Below, piece by piece: positions 1 to 7,819 of a stretch of DNA of 23,769 nucleotides. This stretch comes from an uncultured bacterium (GTDB lineage: Bacteria > Actinomycetota > Coriobacteriia > Coriobacteriales > Coriobacteriaceae). The stretch spans positions 1-23,769 of the forward strand of contig CAJMKK010000016.1 in NCBI GenBank assembly GCA_905214105.1, given 5' to 3'. A program made the position numbers and the translations under genes. Within the stretch, counting starts at the first letter, position 1. Each line of letters opens with the position of its first letter. The notes below the pieces were generated by a model that did no database searches, was not told the DNA's origin, and saw nothing but the letters and a program-made list of their open reading frames with translations.

Positions 1-2572
1 GGCTCTGATCGCCCAGCACGGCCAGAAACTCCCGGTTGGCCGGGATGACCGCGCCCTGCGCCAGATACGGAATTTGCGGGGCCGTGACGGTGCCGATGTT
101 GAACCCGAACGACGAGATGCCGGTCAGGTCCGTCACCCAGGACGGCGCATCGAAGGACAGGCTGTTCAGGCCGTTTATCACGGTGTTCAGACCAGATACA
201 ATGGCGGAAATCATTCCGTTCACAAAGCCGATAATGTTGTTGATCGCGCCCCGGATGCGGTCGCTGATGACATCCCAAATATCGCTTACGGCGTCCTGAA
301 CCACTTGCCAGGCGGCCTCCCAATCGCCCTCGAACACGTTGCGCATAAAGTCGATCACGGCCTGCAGGCAAATCAGGCCAATGTCCAGCACGTCGGCCAC
401 AATACCGATGGCGTTGGTCACGATGCCGGCAACGGAATTGAACACCTGCGTAAACACCGGGCCGAAGGTGCTTAACAGCCAGTTGGCCAGCGGGTCGATC
501 ACATTGTCCCACAGGGCCTTGATGACCGTAGCGATTGCGTTGATCGCGTCGCCGCCCACGGCGATCAGGTCACTGAACAGCGGGGACAGGTGAGTGTTCC
601 ACAGCTCAGTCAGGCTGGTGACCAAACTTGCCAGGATTGGGTCAATGACCTCCGTCCAAAGCCGCTGAATAATGTCGCACACATCCTGCACGACTTCACA
701 GAACGCGGTAAAAATCGGGGAGATGTACGTTGTCCAGGTTTCGTTCCAGGCAGTTGCAAGGTCAAGCCATATCTGCTTTACAAGGTCAAGCGCCGGGATA
801 ATCCATGTGTTGATAGAATCCGTCAGCATATTGGCCAGCGCGCTTAGGATCGCCGTGCCCGATGTGATCACGGTGCTTACCACGTCGCCGACTACGGGCG
901 CGAGAAGCAGGCTCAACCCGTTTACAAATCCGGGTACAAAATCAAAGACAAAATAGTCCAGCAGCGGAGCCAGCCCGTTTTGCCACAGGTTGGTGAACGA
1001 CGCCTCCAGCTGCGGCAGCGCTGCCTCTGCGGCGGCTTTGATTTGTTCCCACGCTGCGCTCCACGCCGCTGCGGACGGGGCCAGCGCGTTGGTGAAACGC
1101 TGCCATGCGGCCTTGATGCTGTCGATAGCACCCGTGATGCCGCTTACGTCGCCGACCTCGGACAGCGCACCGAACGTGGCGTCTGCGCCGCTTCCACTGC
1201 CACCGCTGCTGCTGTTGTCTTTCTCGTCAAGCCGCTCGATTTCATCAAACCCGGCAAGGCTCTTGGCGGCTTTGTCGGTCTGCTTGGCCATACCGCTGGC
1301 CGCGGTGCCGACGCTGGTCATCTTCTTGGCTGTTGCCTGCATGCCCGAAAGGCTTTTGCCGGTCAGCAGGCTGATGAGCTTTGCCAGGTAGGCAAACGCC
1401 TTGGCGGCAAGGTTCATCACATAGGTCAGCGCGCTGCCCAGTGCATTGACCAGTGGGGCGGCCGCGGTCGCGGCGGCACCCTTTAGGCGGGCAAGTGCCG
1501 TGCCGAAACCGTCCGTCTTGGCGACAGCGCTGCCCAGGGCGGAGGTCAATGACCGCAGGGCCGAAGAAATGACGTTGAAGATCAGTGCGCTGAACACGAT
1601 GCTTTTCAGCCGTTTGGCAAAAACGCCAAAAGCGGAGCTTGCCCGCTTGGCACTGTCACTGGCACCGCCAGTGCTGCTGGCATTTCCCGCCTCTTGGCCT
1701 GCCTCCGCCGCGGCGTGCTTTTTGGCAGCCTCCGCAGCGGCTTCCTGCGCTGCAATCTCCTTTTTGGTCGCGGCCACGACTTTTTCGGCGTGATGCGTGG
1801 CGGTTTCCGGGCCATAGGCTTTTTCCTGCGCCGCTGCAATTTTGGCGTACTGCTTTTCGATGTCGGCAGCCTGCTTGTTGAAATACTGCTGCATCGCGTC
1901 GTCGCCCGCCTGCATTGTCTGGGCGCGCTGCAAGGTTTCAGCTTGGTTCGCTGCGGCGGCCTGCTCCTGCTCCATCCGGCGCGCCAGTTCCGCATGGCGC
2001 TGGGTCATTCCCTCCAGCGACTGCCGCTGGCTTTCAAACTCGGCAGTAATTTTGGCCGCTGTGCTGTTTTGCTGCTCCAGCTTGGCTTCCAGCTCCGCAA
2101 TTTTGGCGTCAGCCTGCGTAAGCTGTTCCGTCAAATCGCTCCTTTTCAGCAGCGCGGTGTCGCTCGGCAGCTGCCCTTTGTCGTGAGCGGCGTGGATCTC
2201 ACTGTTTACTTTTTCAAGCGCGTAGGCGGCCTTGTCGGCATTGGCGTACGTTTTTTCCAGCTCGGCGGCAGTTTGCTCAGCCTCGGTTTTTGCCTTGCCA
2301 AGGCTTTCCGCCAACTTCCCGCGGGTGTTCTCGGCGGCAACGATGGTTTTCTCCAATGCCTTGATCTGCGCGGCAGTGTCTCCCGCCTGCGTCATGATTT
2401 TGGCCAGTTCCTGGGTCAGCGGCTTCAGAGCATCGCCCAAACCGCTGGCTTTTCTGCCGTCAAAGGTCTTTTCGATGGATCGCCCCAGCTTGTCCATTGT
2501 CTTTTGCAGGTCGTTGCCGCTTTTTACGACCTGCACCGTGTTCAGGCTGGTGTCTATGGACACTTTCGGCAT
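1..2572 (-). CDS. Tail tape-measure protein (incomplete, runs off the left edge)
   Basis: An open minus-strand frame starts at ATG 2572, preceded by an AAGGAG-type ribosome site, and stays open to base 1, giving at least 857 residues. The N-terminal third is Ala/Glu/Lys/Gln-rich and looks like a long coiled coil (about residues 60-290). A hydrophobic, Ala-rich zone follows (about 310-400), then amphipathic Ile/Val/Trp-rich helices. Close to the window edge it reads GAVIPANREFLAVLGDQ, a motif I associate with the C-terminal part of Firmicutes siphophage tape measures, so little of the gene is probably missing. Tape measures set tail length and are carried to the tail tip for DNA entry. It follows Gp15 directly, the usual position. 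The size, composition and context make the call secure; no lytic domain was recognised in the visible part. Confidence 0.93.
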   Translation of the reverse strand, partial: MPKVSIDTSLNTVQVVKSGNDLQKTMDKLGRSIEKTFDGRKASGLGDALKPLTQELAKIMTQAGDTAAQIKALEKTIVAAENTRGKLAESLGKAKTEAEQTAAELEKTYANADKAAYALEKVNSEIHAAHDKGQLPSDTALLKRSDLTEQLTQADAKIAELEAKLEQQNSTAAKITAEFESQRQSLEGMTQRHAELARRMEQEQAAAANQAETLQRAQTMQAGDDAMQQYFNKQAADIEKQYAKIAAAQEKAYGPETATHHAEKVVAATKKEIAAQEAAAEAAKKHAAAEAGQEAGNASSTGGASDSAKRASSAFGVFAKRLKSIVFSALIFNVISSALRSLTSALGSAVAKTDGFGTALARLKGAAATAAAPLVNALGSALTYVMNLAAKAFAYLAKLISLLTGKSLSGMQATAKKMTSVGTAASGMAKQTDKAAKSLAGFDEIERLDEKDNSSSGGSGSGADATFGALSEVGDVSGITGAIDSIKAAWQRFTNALAPSAAAWSAAWEQIKAAAEAALPQLEASFTNLWQNGLAPLLDYFVFDFVPGFVNGLSLLLAPVVGDVVSTVITSGTAILSALANMLTDSINTWIIPALDLVKQIWLDLATAWNETWTTYISPIFTAFCEVVQDVCDIIQRLWTEVIDPILASLVTSLTELWNTHLSPLFSDLIAVGGDAINAIATVIKALWDNVIDPLANWLLSTFGPVFTQVFNSVAGIVTNAIGIVADVLDIGLICLQAVIDFMRNVFEGDWEAAWQVVQDAVSDIWDVISDRIRGAINNIIGFVNGMISAIVSGLNTVINGLNSLSFDAPSWVTDLTGISSFGFNIGTVTAPQIPYLAQGAVIPANREFLAVLGDQS

Positions 2573-2590
2573 AAACGGCTCCTTTTTGTA

Positions 2591-3157
2591 TCATGCTTCG
2601 CCTAAAAGCGCCAGAAGGCGCTGCTTTTCGGCTTCTTCCTCTTTGGTAAGCTGCGGGCGCAGGTCAACGATTTCCTTGTTTTCGCGGTAAAACTGCTGTT
2701 CCCATTTTTCGAGTTTTTGCCCTTTTGCCAGCTTATGGCGGATGCCCACCACCGTGGCAAGCGGCCCGCTGCCGATGTTCATAAAGTAGGCAATGAATGT
2801 CCACCAGTGCAGGTAGGGCAGCGCCCGTACCTCGCCCCCGGCGACCTTGTTCACGCCGCCCACGATCAGCTCTGCATCCTGCTGCCAGTCGATTTCCCGT
2901 TTGGCTCCGGGCTTGCCCTGCGTTTTGCCGCAGGCGATAAACTCCGCCATCCGCTCGGCAGCTTCCTGCCGGTTTTGCGCGGGGATGTCCCGCCAGTTTT
3001 CGTAAAACAGCGCCATGGCAATATACCACCGCTCCTGTTCGTTATCATCGGTGTTCTGCAGGTGGTCGATGATGTCCAAAATATCGCGGTAGTCGGTATG
3101 CACGGCATATGGTTTCCCGCCAACCGTCACTGTGGTCGGCAGCGTCCAGCCCTGCAT
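2591..3157 (-). CDS. Gp15-family tail assembly protein
   Basis: This 188-residue protein starts MQGWTLPTTVTVGGK and contains the YRDILDIIDHL and HWWTFIAYFMNIG segments typical of the bacteriophage Gp15 family (PF06854 by recollection). That family lies between the tail chaperone and the tape measure in A118/Streptococcus-type siphophages, exactly as here. It is likely a second tail-assembly chaperone (inference from position). Its ATG overlaps the stop of the upstream gene as TAATG, so translation is probably coupled. The C-terminus is charged (EEEAEKQRLLALLG). I saw no convincing slippery heptamer, so I treat it as a separate protein and not as a frameshift product. Confidence 0.88.
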   Translation of the reverse strand: MQGWTLPTTVTVGGKPYAVHTDYRDILDIIDHLQNTDDNEQERWYIAMALFYENWRDIPAQNRQEAAERMAEFIACGKTQGKPGAKREIDWQQDAELIVGGVNKVAGGEVRALPYLHWWTFIAYFMNIGSGPLATVVGIRHKLAKGQKLEKWEQQFYRENKEIVDLRPQLTKEEEAEKQRLLALLGEA

Positions 3158-3630
3158 TATTTCTTGGCCGCAGCGCGGCGTGCGGCGCGGTTTGCCTTTG
3201 CCGTCTGCACGGCTTTGTCGGCTTTTTCTTCCATGCTGCGTTCTGCGCCTTCCCGGATGATCGGCGTCAGGGCGTCCAGCAAATTCGTCACCACACGCCT
3301 TCCGTTGCCTGCGACCGCCGCAAGGTTCACGCCATGCAGGATCTCGTCAAAGTCGTTACCCGCGCCAAAAACGCCGTTTAATACCTCTTTAATCTTCCGG
3401 TCATACTCGGCCAAAACGGCCAGTTCCGCGCCAACGCGCTGGTTGTCATCCGGGAAATCAGCCTCGATCTGTTCCATTCGCTTCTGGGCTTCCGCGTCCA
3501 GCTCGGTCAGGGTGGTTTCGGCTGCAAAAAAGCGGTTGTACACGTTGGGGTCGCTGGGGTTGAAGCGCAGCACGCCGCTGCCGTTGATCTCAAACTCCTG
3601 GACGCCGGTGTCAATGGTAAGTTGTTTCAT
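3157..3630 (-). CDS. Tail assembly chaperone
   Basis: This 157-residue protein begins MKQLTIDTGVQEFEING with a GGAGG site 8 bases upstream. The N-terminal part holds a short beta-rich segment and the NPSDPNVYNRFF motif seen in siphophage tail chaperones just before Gp15. The middle is helical and acidic, and the C-terminus is very basic (RRAAAKK). It would coat the tape measure during tail assembly, the role of lambda gpG-like proteins. It is the first gene after an intrinsic terminator (3668-3701), so it marks the start of a new transcription segment with Gp15 and the tape measure. The family call rests on motif and position. Confidence 0.8.
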   Translation of the reverse strand: MKQLTIDTGVQEFEINGSGVLRFNPSDPNVYNRFFAAETTLTELDAEAQKRMEQIEADFPDDNQRVGAELAVLAEYDRKIKEVLNGVFGAGNDFDEILHGVNLAAVAGNGRRVVTNLLDALTPIIREGAERSMEEKADKAVQTAKANRAARRAAAKK

Positions 3631-3667
3631 CGTATAACCTCCGTGTTTTATTGCCCGATCAGGGCAT

Positions 3668-3701
3668 CACAAAAGCGCCCTTGCTCATTCGCAAAGGCGC
3701 T
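3668..3701 (-). terminator. Intrinsic terminator after the major tail gene
   Basis: On the minus strand an 11-bp stem (AGCGCCTTTGC with GCAAGGGCGCT, one G-U) and a 6-base loop are followed by TTTTGTG. It lies 17 bases past the stop of the major tail gene and before the tail chaperone. It probably lowers expression of tail-assembly genes relative to the abundant tail tube protein. It is the third terminator inside the late cluster. Confidence 0.75.
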
Positions 3702-3717
3702 CATTGTCATGCTCTCA

Positions 3718-4203
3718 TCAGGTCGATGCTGTAAAGGTCTTTGTGCTGACGTTGAAGGTACCGGTCGTTTTAACGCCCGTGTAGTGGACATTGAACGGGA
3801 TCTGGTAGCCGGTGGTGTCGCCGCCGTAGCTGCTGACTTCAACGTAGCATTCCTCTTTCACGGCGGGGTACGCACCGGAAGATTCGGTTTCCCACAGTTT
3901 GACCTCCACAATGTCGGTTTTCAGGTCATCCAGCACCAGATCACCGTCAATGATGGCCTGGAGCTTTGTAAACAGCGGGTCATCCTTTTCGGCGTAGTAC
4001 GGGGCAACTTCGCCCTGCTTCTGGTAGCTGTCGATGGTCACCGACGTTTCGCCCATGATGTTGCTTTTCTTTTCAACATTGGCCGAAAGCTCCGGGCTGT
4101 ACTCTTCCAGGTCTTTGCCAAGGCGTACATAGGCTGCCGTACCGGTATCCCCCGCAAAGACGGTGTTCAGGTAATGCGCCATATACTTGCGTTCGATTTT
4201 CAC
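3718..4203 (-). CDS. Major tail (tube) protein
   Basis: The 161-residue protein starts at a GTG (4203) because GAGGTG lies 10 bases upstream; the later ATG (MAHYLNTVF, 4182) has no ribosome site. The sequence is beta-rich and ends in FNVHYTGVKTTGTFNVSTKTFTAST, the strand-rich C-terminus typical of tail tube subunits. The N-terminal AHYLNTVFAGDTGTAAYVRLGKD resembles the major tail proteins of A118-type phages. It follows the Minor_capsid_3-like gene and precedes a terminator, as expected for a highly expressed tube protein. The function is inferred from fold-like features and strict gene order. Confidence 0.85.
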   Translation of the reverse strand: MKIERKYMAHYLNTVFAGDTGTAAYVRLGKDLEEYSPELSANVEKKSNIMGETSVTIDSYQKQGEVAPYYAEKDDPLFTKLQAIIDGDLVLDDLKTDIVEVKLWETESSGAYPAVKEECYVEVSSYGGDTTGYQIPFNVHYTGVKTTGTFNVSTKTFTAST

Positions 4204-4217
4204 TGGATCAGTTCACC

Positions 4218-4658
4218 TCAATTTTCAATTTTTCGCTTGAATGTGACGGAAAGCACTGCCATGTACAGCGCGGTGCCGCTGTCCTCGGCGCTGTACAGTG
4301 TACCGTTCTGGGCCTGCGCGGTGGCTTTAGTTTCGGTATTGCCAAAGTTCGGCACAAGCCCGCGGGCGCTCTGTTCCTGTACCCAGCGCTGGAAGTCCAT
4401 CACCCAGCTTGCGTTGGCGCGGGCTGCCGTGTCGTCCTGCAGGGCCTTCTCAAACGTAAAATACAGGCCAAAGTTATAACGGTCGGTTAGCGTCACGTTT
4501 CCGAGAATATCCTCTCTGCGCTCTACCTCCACCAAGCCCTGTGGGAACACAAAGCCCTGGTTGGGGATCTGGTCGGTATAGTCCACCTGGCAGCTTCCCA
4601 GAATATCGTAGCCATCGTAGGTTTTCAGCCATTCGATCAGGCATTCAAGGTCTGTCAT
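4218..4658 (-). CDS. Minor capsid / tail terminator-like protein (Minor_capsid_3 type)
   Basis: This 146-residue protein, MTDLECLIEWLKTYDGYDILG..., has an N-terminal helix followed by strands, ending in LYMAVLSVTFKRKIEN. It looks like the family annotated as minor capsid protein 3 in Streptococcus/Listeria-type phages (family number PF12691 from memory). By position, just before the tail tube gene, it may act as the tail terminator or tail-completion protein. Its ATG overlaps the upstream stop as ATGA, with GGAGG upstream. The WVMDFQRWVQEQ helix is typical of this group. Confidence 0.75.
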   Translation of the reverse strand: MTDLECLIEWLKTYDGYDILGSCQVDYTDQIPNQGFVFPQGLVEVERREDILGNVTLTDRYNFGLYFTFEKALQDDTAARANASWVMDFQRWVQEQSARGLVPNFGNTETKATAQAQNGTLYSAEDSGTALYMAVLSVTFKRKIEN

Positions 4659-5032
4659 TTCAGCATCCTCCTCATGTAGCGCGCAAGGTCGGCGGCCATG
4701 GCGTCGCCCTCGGCGGCCATAACGGCTTCATCCCAGCGCGGCCCGGCCAGCGGGTTTTTGGTATGGGTATAGTTCAGCGACTTTCCGCTTTTGCTCATGC
4801 CGTAATACAGGTACCGCGCCTGCGGGTTATCCGTCACGATCTCCGGCACATGGGTGTCGGTCTGCGCGATCGTCAGCTTGATGGTTGCGCCGGTGCGGTA
4901 CGGCATATACTTCTGGATACGCCGCAGTACATTTGCGGTATGGAATTGCTGCACCGGCCCGTCCCGCCCAAGGCCGAGCGCTTCCACCCAGCCCTCGCCG
5001 TCCGGGATGTCCACGGTCACCCTGCACTTCAT
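4655..5032 (-). CDS. Minor capsid protein (Minor_capsid_2 type, head-tail joining)
   Basis: The 125-residue protein starts at ATG 5032, which overlaps the upstream stop (ATGA) and has GGAGG ahead of it. Visible hallmarks are YMPYRTGATIKLT and ARYLYYGMSKSGKSLNYTHTKNPLAGPRW. The 'mPyrtG ... arYlYYG ... NP.AgprW' pattern is typical of phage minor capsid protein 2 / HK97 gp10-like head-closure proteins. It likely helps build the neck between portal and tail. It sits third in a run of four short head-tail genes. Confidence 0.82.
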   Translation of the reverse strand: MKCRVTVDIPDGEGWVEALGLGRDGPVQQFHTANVLRRIQKYMPYRTGATIKLTIAQTDTHVPEIVTDNPQARYLYYGMSKSGKSLNYTHTKNPLAGPRWDEAVMAAEGDAMAADLARYMRRMLK

Positions 5033-5448
5033 GCCCCTGCCTCCACATGGCACGGCTGCCCGTGCCAGTATTTCTGTTCCACCCAGGTTACGGTCGTCAC
5101 GTCGTAGTCGCTGGGCAGCAGCGCCGCCCACTCCTCACGGGTCGTGATTTCCGGCCCCTCGCCCGCGACCACACGGTCGCCGGGCTGCAAAACATAGGTG
5201 CCGTCCATGCCGGTGTCAACTGTGGGGCTCACGCGCGCGGCGGTCTTTTGCGGGATAATAAGCAGGTACCCCGCGCTGTGTGCCGCGCCAGTCTTGTCCA
5301 CCGCCACCGTGCGGCGGGTTTCATAGTGTACCCCCTCCAGCACGGCGCGGCGGCACTCGAACGGGTTGAACGTCGTGTGGTACACCGTCACGGTCATCGT
5401 GCACAGCGGGTAAGTCAGGGTCTGGTCCCTGGCAAAATATCGCTGCAT
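5029..5448 (-). CDS. Putative minor capsid / head-closure protein
   Basis: This 139-residue protein starts at ATG 5448, preceded by GGGGGTG. It is beta-rich: MTVTVYHTTFNPFECRRAVLEGVHYETRR, then a GYLLIIPQ strand and a YVLQPGDRVVAGEGPEITTREEW segment. The 'yLLP GDrVv.Ge.p' pattern resembles head-closure proteins of the Minor_capsid_1/stopper type. The position after the gp6-like connector and before the Minor_capsid_2-like gene fits a stopper that closes the packaged head. The family assignment is from memory and position only. Confidence 0.68.
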   Translation of the reverse strand: MQRYFARDQTLTYPLCTMTVTVYHTTFNPFECRRAVLEGVHYETRRTVAVDKTGAAHSAGYLLIIPQKTAARVSPTVDTGMDGTYVLQPGDRVVAGEGPEITTREEWAALLPSDYDVTTVTWVEQKYWHGQPCHVEAGA

Positions 5449-5449
5449 T

Positions 5450-5800
5450 TCAGCACCCCCTGTAAATGTCGGCGTACAGCCCGGCGCGGCGGTACAGCTC
5501 CGCTGCCTGCGCGGCGGCGCTTGTGTCCGGCGCGGCCACCGCCGCGCGGTTCTCACTCACATTGCCCACGCTCACGCTCTGCACCGCGCCGCCCGCGTCC
5601 TGCAGCTGCGCAAACTCGTACAGCGCCTCGGCCATGGCGCACACGGCCATATTGCGGCTGCCGGTCTGCGGGTAGCTGACATGGTAGATGCGCTCGTACC
5701 GGTTCATCTGGGCCTCGGCGTCGCGGCACACCGCGTCCCACGCATCGGCCGGGATCAGGCTGCCGCAGTAGGTTTCGCTGTAAAAATTAAAGTCAGTCAT
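5450..5800 (-). CDS. Head-tail connector (Gp6/adaptor-like)
   Basis: The 116-residue protein MTDFNFYSETYCGSLIPADAWDAVCRDAEAQMNRYERIY is mostly helical, with the pattern of the HK97 gp6/SPP1 gp15 adaptor family that binds under the portal. I chose ATG 5800, not 5821, because AGAAGG sits just before it and it overlaps the end of the preceding 39-codon gene. The Ala-rich C-terminal helix (AAAQAAELYRRAGLYADIY) fits adaptor proteins. It is followed within 2 bases by the next neck gene. Confidence 0.78.
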   Translation of the reverse strand: MTDFNFYSETYCGSLIPADAWDAVCRDAEAQMNRYERIYHVSYPQTGSRNMAVCAMAEALYEFAQLQDAGGAVQSVSVGNVSENRAAVAAPDTSAAAQAAELYRRAGLYADIYRGC

Positions 5801-5912
5801 GGGCCTTCTCTTGTTCGGCATCCGCTTTTTTGCGGGCGGCTTTCGGCGCGGCAGGCTTCTCCTGCGGCGCGGGCGTCGGCTTCGGCGGGATATACCCGAT
5901 CGTCTTGCTCAT
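5793..5912 (-). CDS. Small Pro/Lys-rich protein after the capsid gene
   Basis: This 39-residue ORF is MSKTIGYIPPKPTPAPQEKP followed by AAPKAARKKADAEQEKAHD. Its ATG overlaps the capsid stop (TGATG) and its stop overlaps the adaptor ATG, so it is locked into the operon by translational coupling. The short hydrophobic N-terminus with a Pro/Ala/Lys tail resembles the tiny proteins often found between capsid and connector genes in A118-like phages. The function is unknown. The call rests on perfect fit in the gap and coding-like composition. Confidence 0.62.
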   Translation of the reverse strand: MSKTIGYIPPKPTPAPQEKPAAPKAARKKADAEQEKAHD

Positions 5913-6784
5913 CAGCCCACCGCCTTGTGGTGCGCGTACACGCCTGCGGTCTTGTTCGCGTAGATGTCCGCAATGCCCACCATGCGGTAGCCGAAAATGT
6001 ACCCGTCGCTGTCGGGGTTCACGGACGGCTCAATGATCTTGGGCGCGGTGTGCTTGGTGTACTGGATCACGGCGGGCTTGTGGATCACCATAAAGTTCAG
6101 CTCCGCCGCGCCGTCGCCTTTCGTGTAGCCGCCCGCGCTCTCGGTGCTCGCGCCGGAAAGCTGCTTGATGGCGGTGTAAAAGCGGGTCTGCGGCACGTCG
6201 GTGATCTTGGCAAAGTTGTTCAGCACCTCGCGGCTCTTGGTGGTGTCCAGGTCCTGTACCATGCCGTGCAGGCTGGGCGTGATGAACAGGTAGCGCTCGG
6301 TCAGCGGCACCTCGGCTTCATCCAGGGCGGTGCTGGCTGCGCGCAGCGCCTGCAAAACGGCGCTGCCGTCCGCCAGCGCGCCTTCCACCTTCGTGACTCC
6401 GGTTTTGCCGCAGTAGGCGGCAAAGCGGAAGGCATCCAGCTCCGGCACCACCTTGGTGCGGATGAACTCGGCGCTCAGGCGGCCAAAAGCAAGCCCTGCC
6501 GTTTCCAGGTCATCCATGGTGTCCACGGTAAAGCGGCGGCCGCGGTCAAAGTTGCACTTGACCGTTTCGTTGGTCAGGGTCACATCGCCCTGCACATAGC
6601 CGCTGTTGCGGCTGTAGTCGGCCAGGCCGTCCATCGTCATCATGGGGATGATCAGCTCGTTCGCGTTCGCGCCCTGCCTTGCCAGGTCGGACGCGCCGTC
6701 CAGCATGGCGGTCAGCGAGGCGAGCTTGTACACCTCGTCCAGCTTGGGCACATAGCTTTTTGCCAGTTCGATTGCATTTGCCAT
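5912..6784 (-). CDS. Major capsid protein
   Basis: The 290-residue protein begins MANAIELAKSYVPKLDEVYK, with GGAGG 9 bases upstream. That N-terminus, the MTMDGLADYSRNSGYVQGDVTL segment and the strong NFDRGRRFTVDTMDDLE motif are familiar from HK97-fold capsids of A118/Clostridia phages. Near the C-terminus it has a YGF/GYRMVGIADIYANKTAGVYAH strand region, usual for capsid proteins. It forms the icosahedral shell. It follows a scaffold gene, so there is no separate visible prohead protease; the shell probably matures with scaffold exit (inference). Confidence 0.93.
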   Translation of the reverse strand: MANAIELAKSYVPKLDEVYKLASLTAMLDGASDLARQGANANELIIPMMTMDGLADYSRNSGYVQGDVTLTNETVKCNFDRGRRFTVDTMDDLETAGLAFGRLSAEFIRTKVVPELDAFRFAAYCGKTGVTKVEGALADGSAVLQALRAASTALDEAEVPLTERYLFITPSLHGMVQDLDTTKSREVLNNFAKITDVPQTRFYTAIKQLSGASTESAGGYTKGDGAAELNFMVIHKPAVIQYTKHTAPKIIEPSVNPDSDGYIFGYRMVGIADIYANKTAGVYAHHKAVG

Positions 6785-6799
6785 AGGGCATTCCTCCTA

Positions 6800-7345
6800 T
6801 CAGTTGTCGATGGGCAGGCCCATGGCCTGCCGCATCGCGGTGTCGGCGTCGGCCCCGTGCAGCGCGGTGCTGCCGGTTCCGGCGGCGTAGGGCGGCGGGG
6901 TTTCGCCGCTCTCAAACAGGTAGCCGCTGTCCTTTTGCAGCGCGGCCAGGGCGGCGGTGATGGCTTCGTCCTGCTTGTCGCTGCCTTTCAGGGTATCCAC
7001 GTCCAGCAGCGCGCGGATAGCCTTGGCGCTGCGCCCGTGCGCGGCGGTGATAGCGGCGTCCAGCTTGCCGTCAAACTGCACGGCGGCCACGCGCTCGTCC
7101 GCGTCCTTGCGGGCCTGGGCGGCCTCCGCCTTGTACTTCTCGGCATCGGCGCGCAGGGCGTCGATGTCAACGTCCTTGTACTTGTCGTTGGCCGCGGCCA
7201 GCGCGGCTTCAGCTTCGCTTTTGGCAGTGTTGGCGGCCTCCAGGTCGGCCTTGGGCGCGTAGTCCGCCGTCAGCCTGGCGGTGATCTTGTTGTCAATGTC
7301 CTCGGTGTAAGCATCACCCAGGATCTCTTTCATCCATTCGATCAT
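6800..7345 (-). CDS. Capsid scaffold protein
   Basis: I place the start at ATG 7345 (MIEWMKEILGDAYTEDIDNK), which has AAAGGA upstream; the open frame continues further but with Pro/Arg-rich, non-scaffold-like sequence. The 181-residue product is Ala/Asp/Lys/Glu-rich with an extended coiled coil (residues 28-90: ADLEAANTAKSEAEAALAAA...) and a Gly/Pro-rich C-terminal tail. This matches phage minor structural GP20-type scaffolds, which lie between the minor capsid gene and the major capsid gene. It would direct procapsid assembly. The MCP gene follows 15 bases later. Confidence 0.88.
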   Translation of the reverse strand: MIEWMKEILGDAYTEDIDNKITARLTADYAPKADLEAANTAKSEAEAALAAANDKYKDVDIDALRADAEKYKAEAAQARKDADERVAAVQFDGKLDAAITAAHGRSAKAIRALLDVDTLKGSDKQDEAITAALAALQKDSGYLFESGETPPPYAAGTGSTALHGADADTAMRQAMGLPIDN

Positions 7346-7508
7346 GCGGGTCTGTCCTTTCCTTATATATGGTGGGCTTACGGGTCTGGCGCGGCAGCTT
7401 GTCCCGCGGGCGGTTGCGGTGCGGCCACAGCCGTGGGCCGGGCGGGGTATAGCTTTGCCCCTGTCCGCTGGGGCCGGGGCGGTTCGGGGGTGTACGGTTG
7501 TGAGGCAT
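7314..7508 (-). CDS. Possible small Pro/Arg-rich ORF (doubtful)
   Basis: This ATG (7508) has GGAG 8 bases upstream and opens a 64-codon frame, MPHNRTPPNRPGPSGQGQSY..., between a terminator and the scaffold start. The sequence is very rich in Pro and Arg and overlaps the scaffold start in another frame. It may be a short leader peptide, or just GC-rich leader RNA. No family recognised. Confidence 0.25.
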   Translation of the reverse strand: MPHNRTPPNRPGPSGQGQSYTPPGPRLWPHRNRPRDKLPRQTRKPTIYKERTDPHDRMDERDPG

Positions 7509-7539
7509 AAAGGCATCTCCGTATCAAAATTTAAGCATC

Positions 7540-7565
7540 AAAAAAGCACCCCTTAATTGGGGTGC
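7540..7565 (-). terminator. Intrinsic terminator upstream of scaffold/capsid genes
   Basis: On the minus strand the perfect 7-bp stem GCACCCC/GGGGTGC with loop AATTAA is followed directly by six T. It lies 20 bases past the stop of the small acidic gene. It therefore separates the minor-capsid cassette from the scaffold and capsid genes, which have no obvious sigma70 promoter of their own. Confidence 0.88.
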
Positions 7566-7585
7566 AAGCGGCAATTAAATTGGGT

Positions 7586-7819
7586 TTAATCCTCATCGTG
7601 CGGACCAAAGGCAATGCGTTCATCTTCTTCTGTCCACAGACCGGCAGCCTTCAAAAGCTCCATAGCAACAGTCGCATTTGAACGTGCAGGGTCTGGAATC
7701 CAGTCGAAATAACACGGCTCAGGGTCATCGTCCGTGTAAGGGCGCGCCTTGGCAATATTTCCACGCCAGCGCTCAATTTCTTTTGGTGTGGCCGGGTTAT
7801 CCCGAAAAGCGGAGTCCAT
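7586..7819 (-). CDS. Small acidic protein, candidate immunity partner
   Basis: The likely start is ATG 7819 (MDSAFRDNPATPKEIERWRG), with GGTGAT just upstream; an earlier start at 7852 is possible. The 77-residue product has about 18 Asp/Glu against 9 Lys/Arg. It overlaps the 3' end of the minor capsid gene by 23 bases and is followed by a terminator, so the two form one unit. The local GC content is visibly lower than in the structural genes. No family recognised. A small acidic gene overlapping a phage head protein with a variable C-terminal domain is how immunity genes for MuF-type phage toxins are arranged, so I propose that role as inference. Confidence 0.7.
   Translation of the reverse strand: MDSAFRDNPATPKEIERWRGNIAKARPYTDDDPEPCYFDWIPDPARSNATVAMELLKAAGLWTEEDERIAFGPHDED

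Noticed and set aside
3140..3175. Programmed frameshift joining the tail chaperone to Gp15
   Set aside because: No canonical slippery heptamer is seen at the overlap, and Gp15 has its own ATG in a TAATG coupling.
5681..7510. Long plus-strand open frame (609 codons) opposite the capsid and scaffold genes
   Set aside because: It is an antisense shadow in GC-rich DNA: the minus strand holds capsid, scaffold and neck genes with ribosome sites and family motifs, while the plus frame has none.
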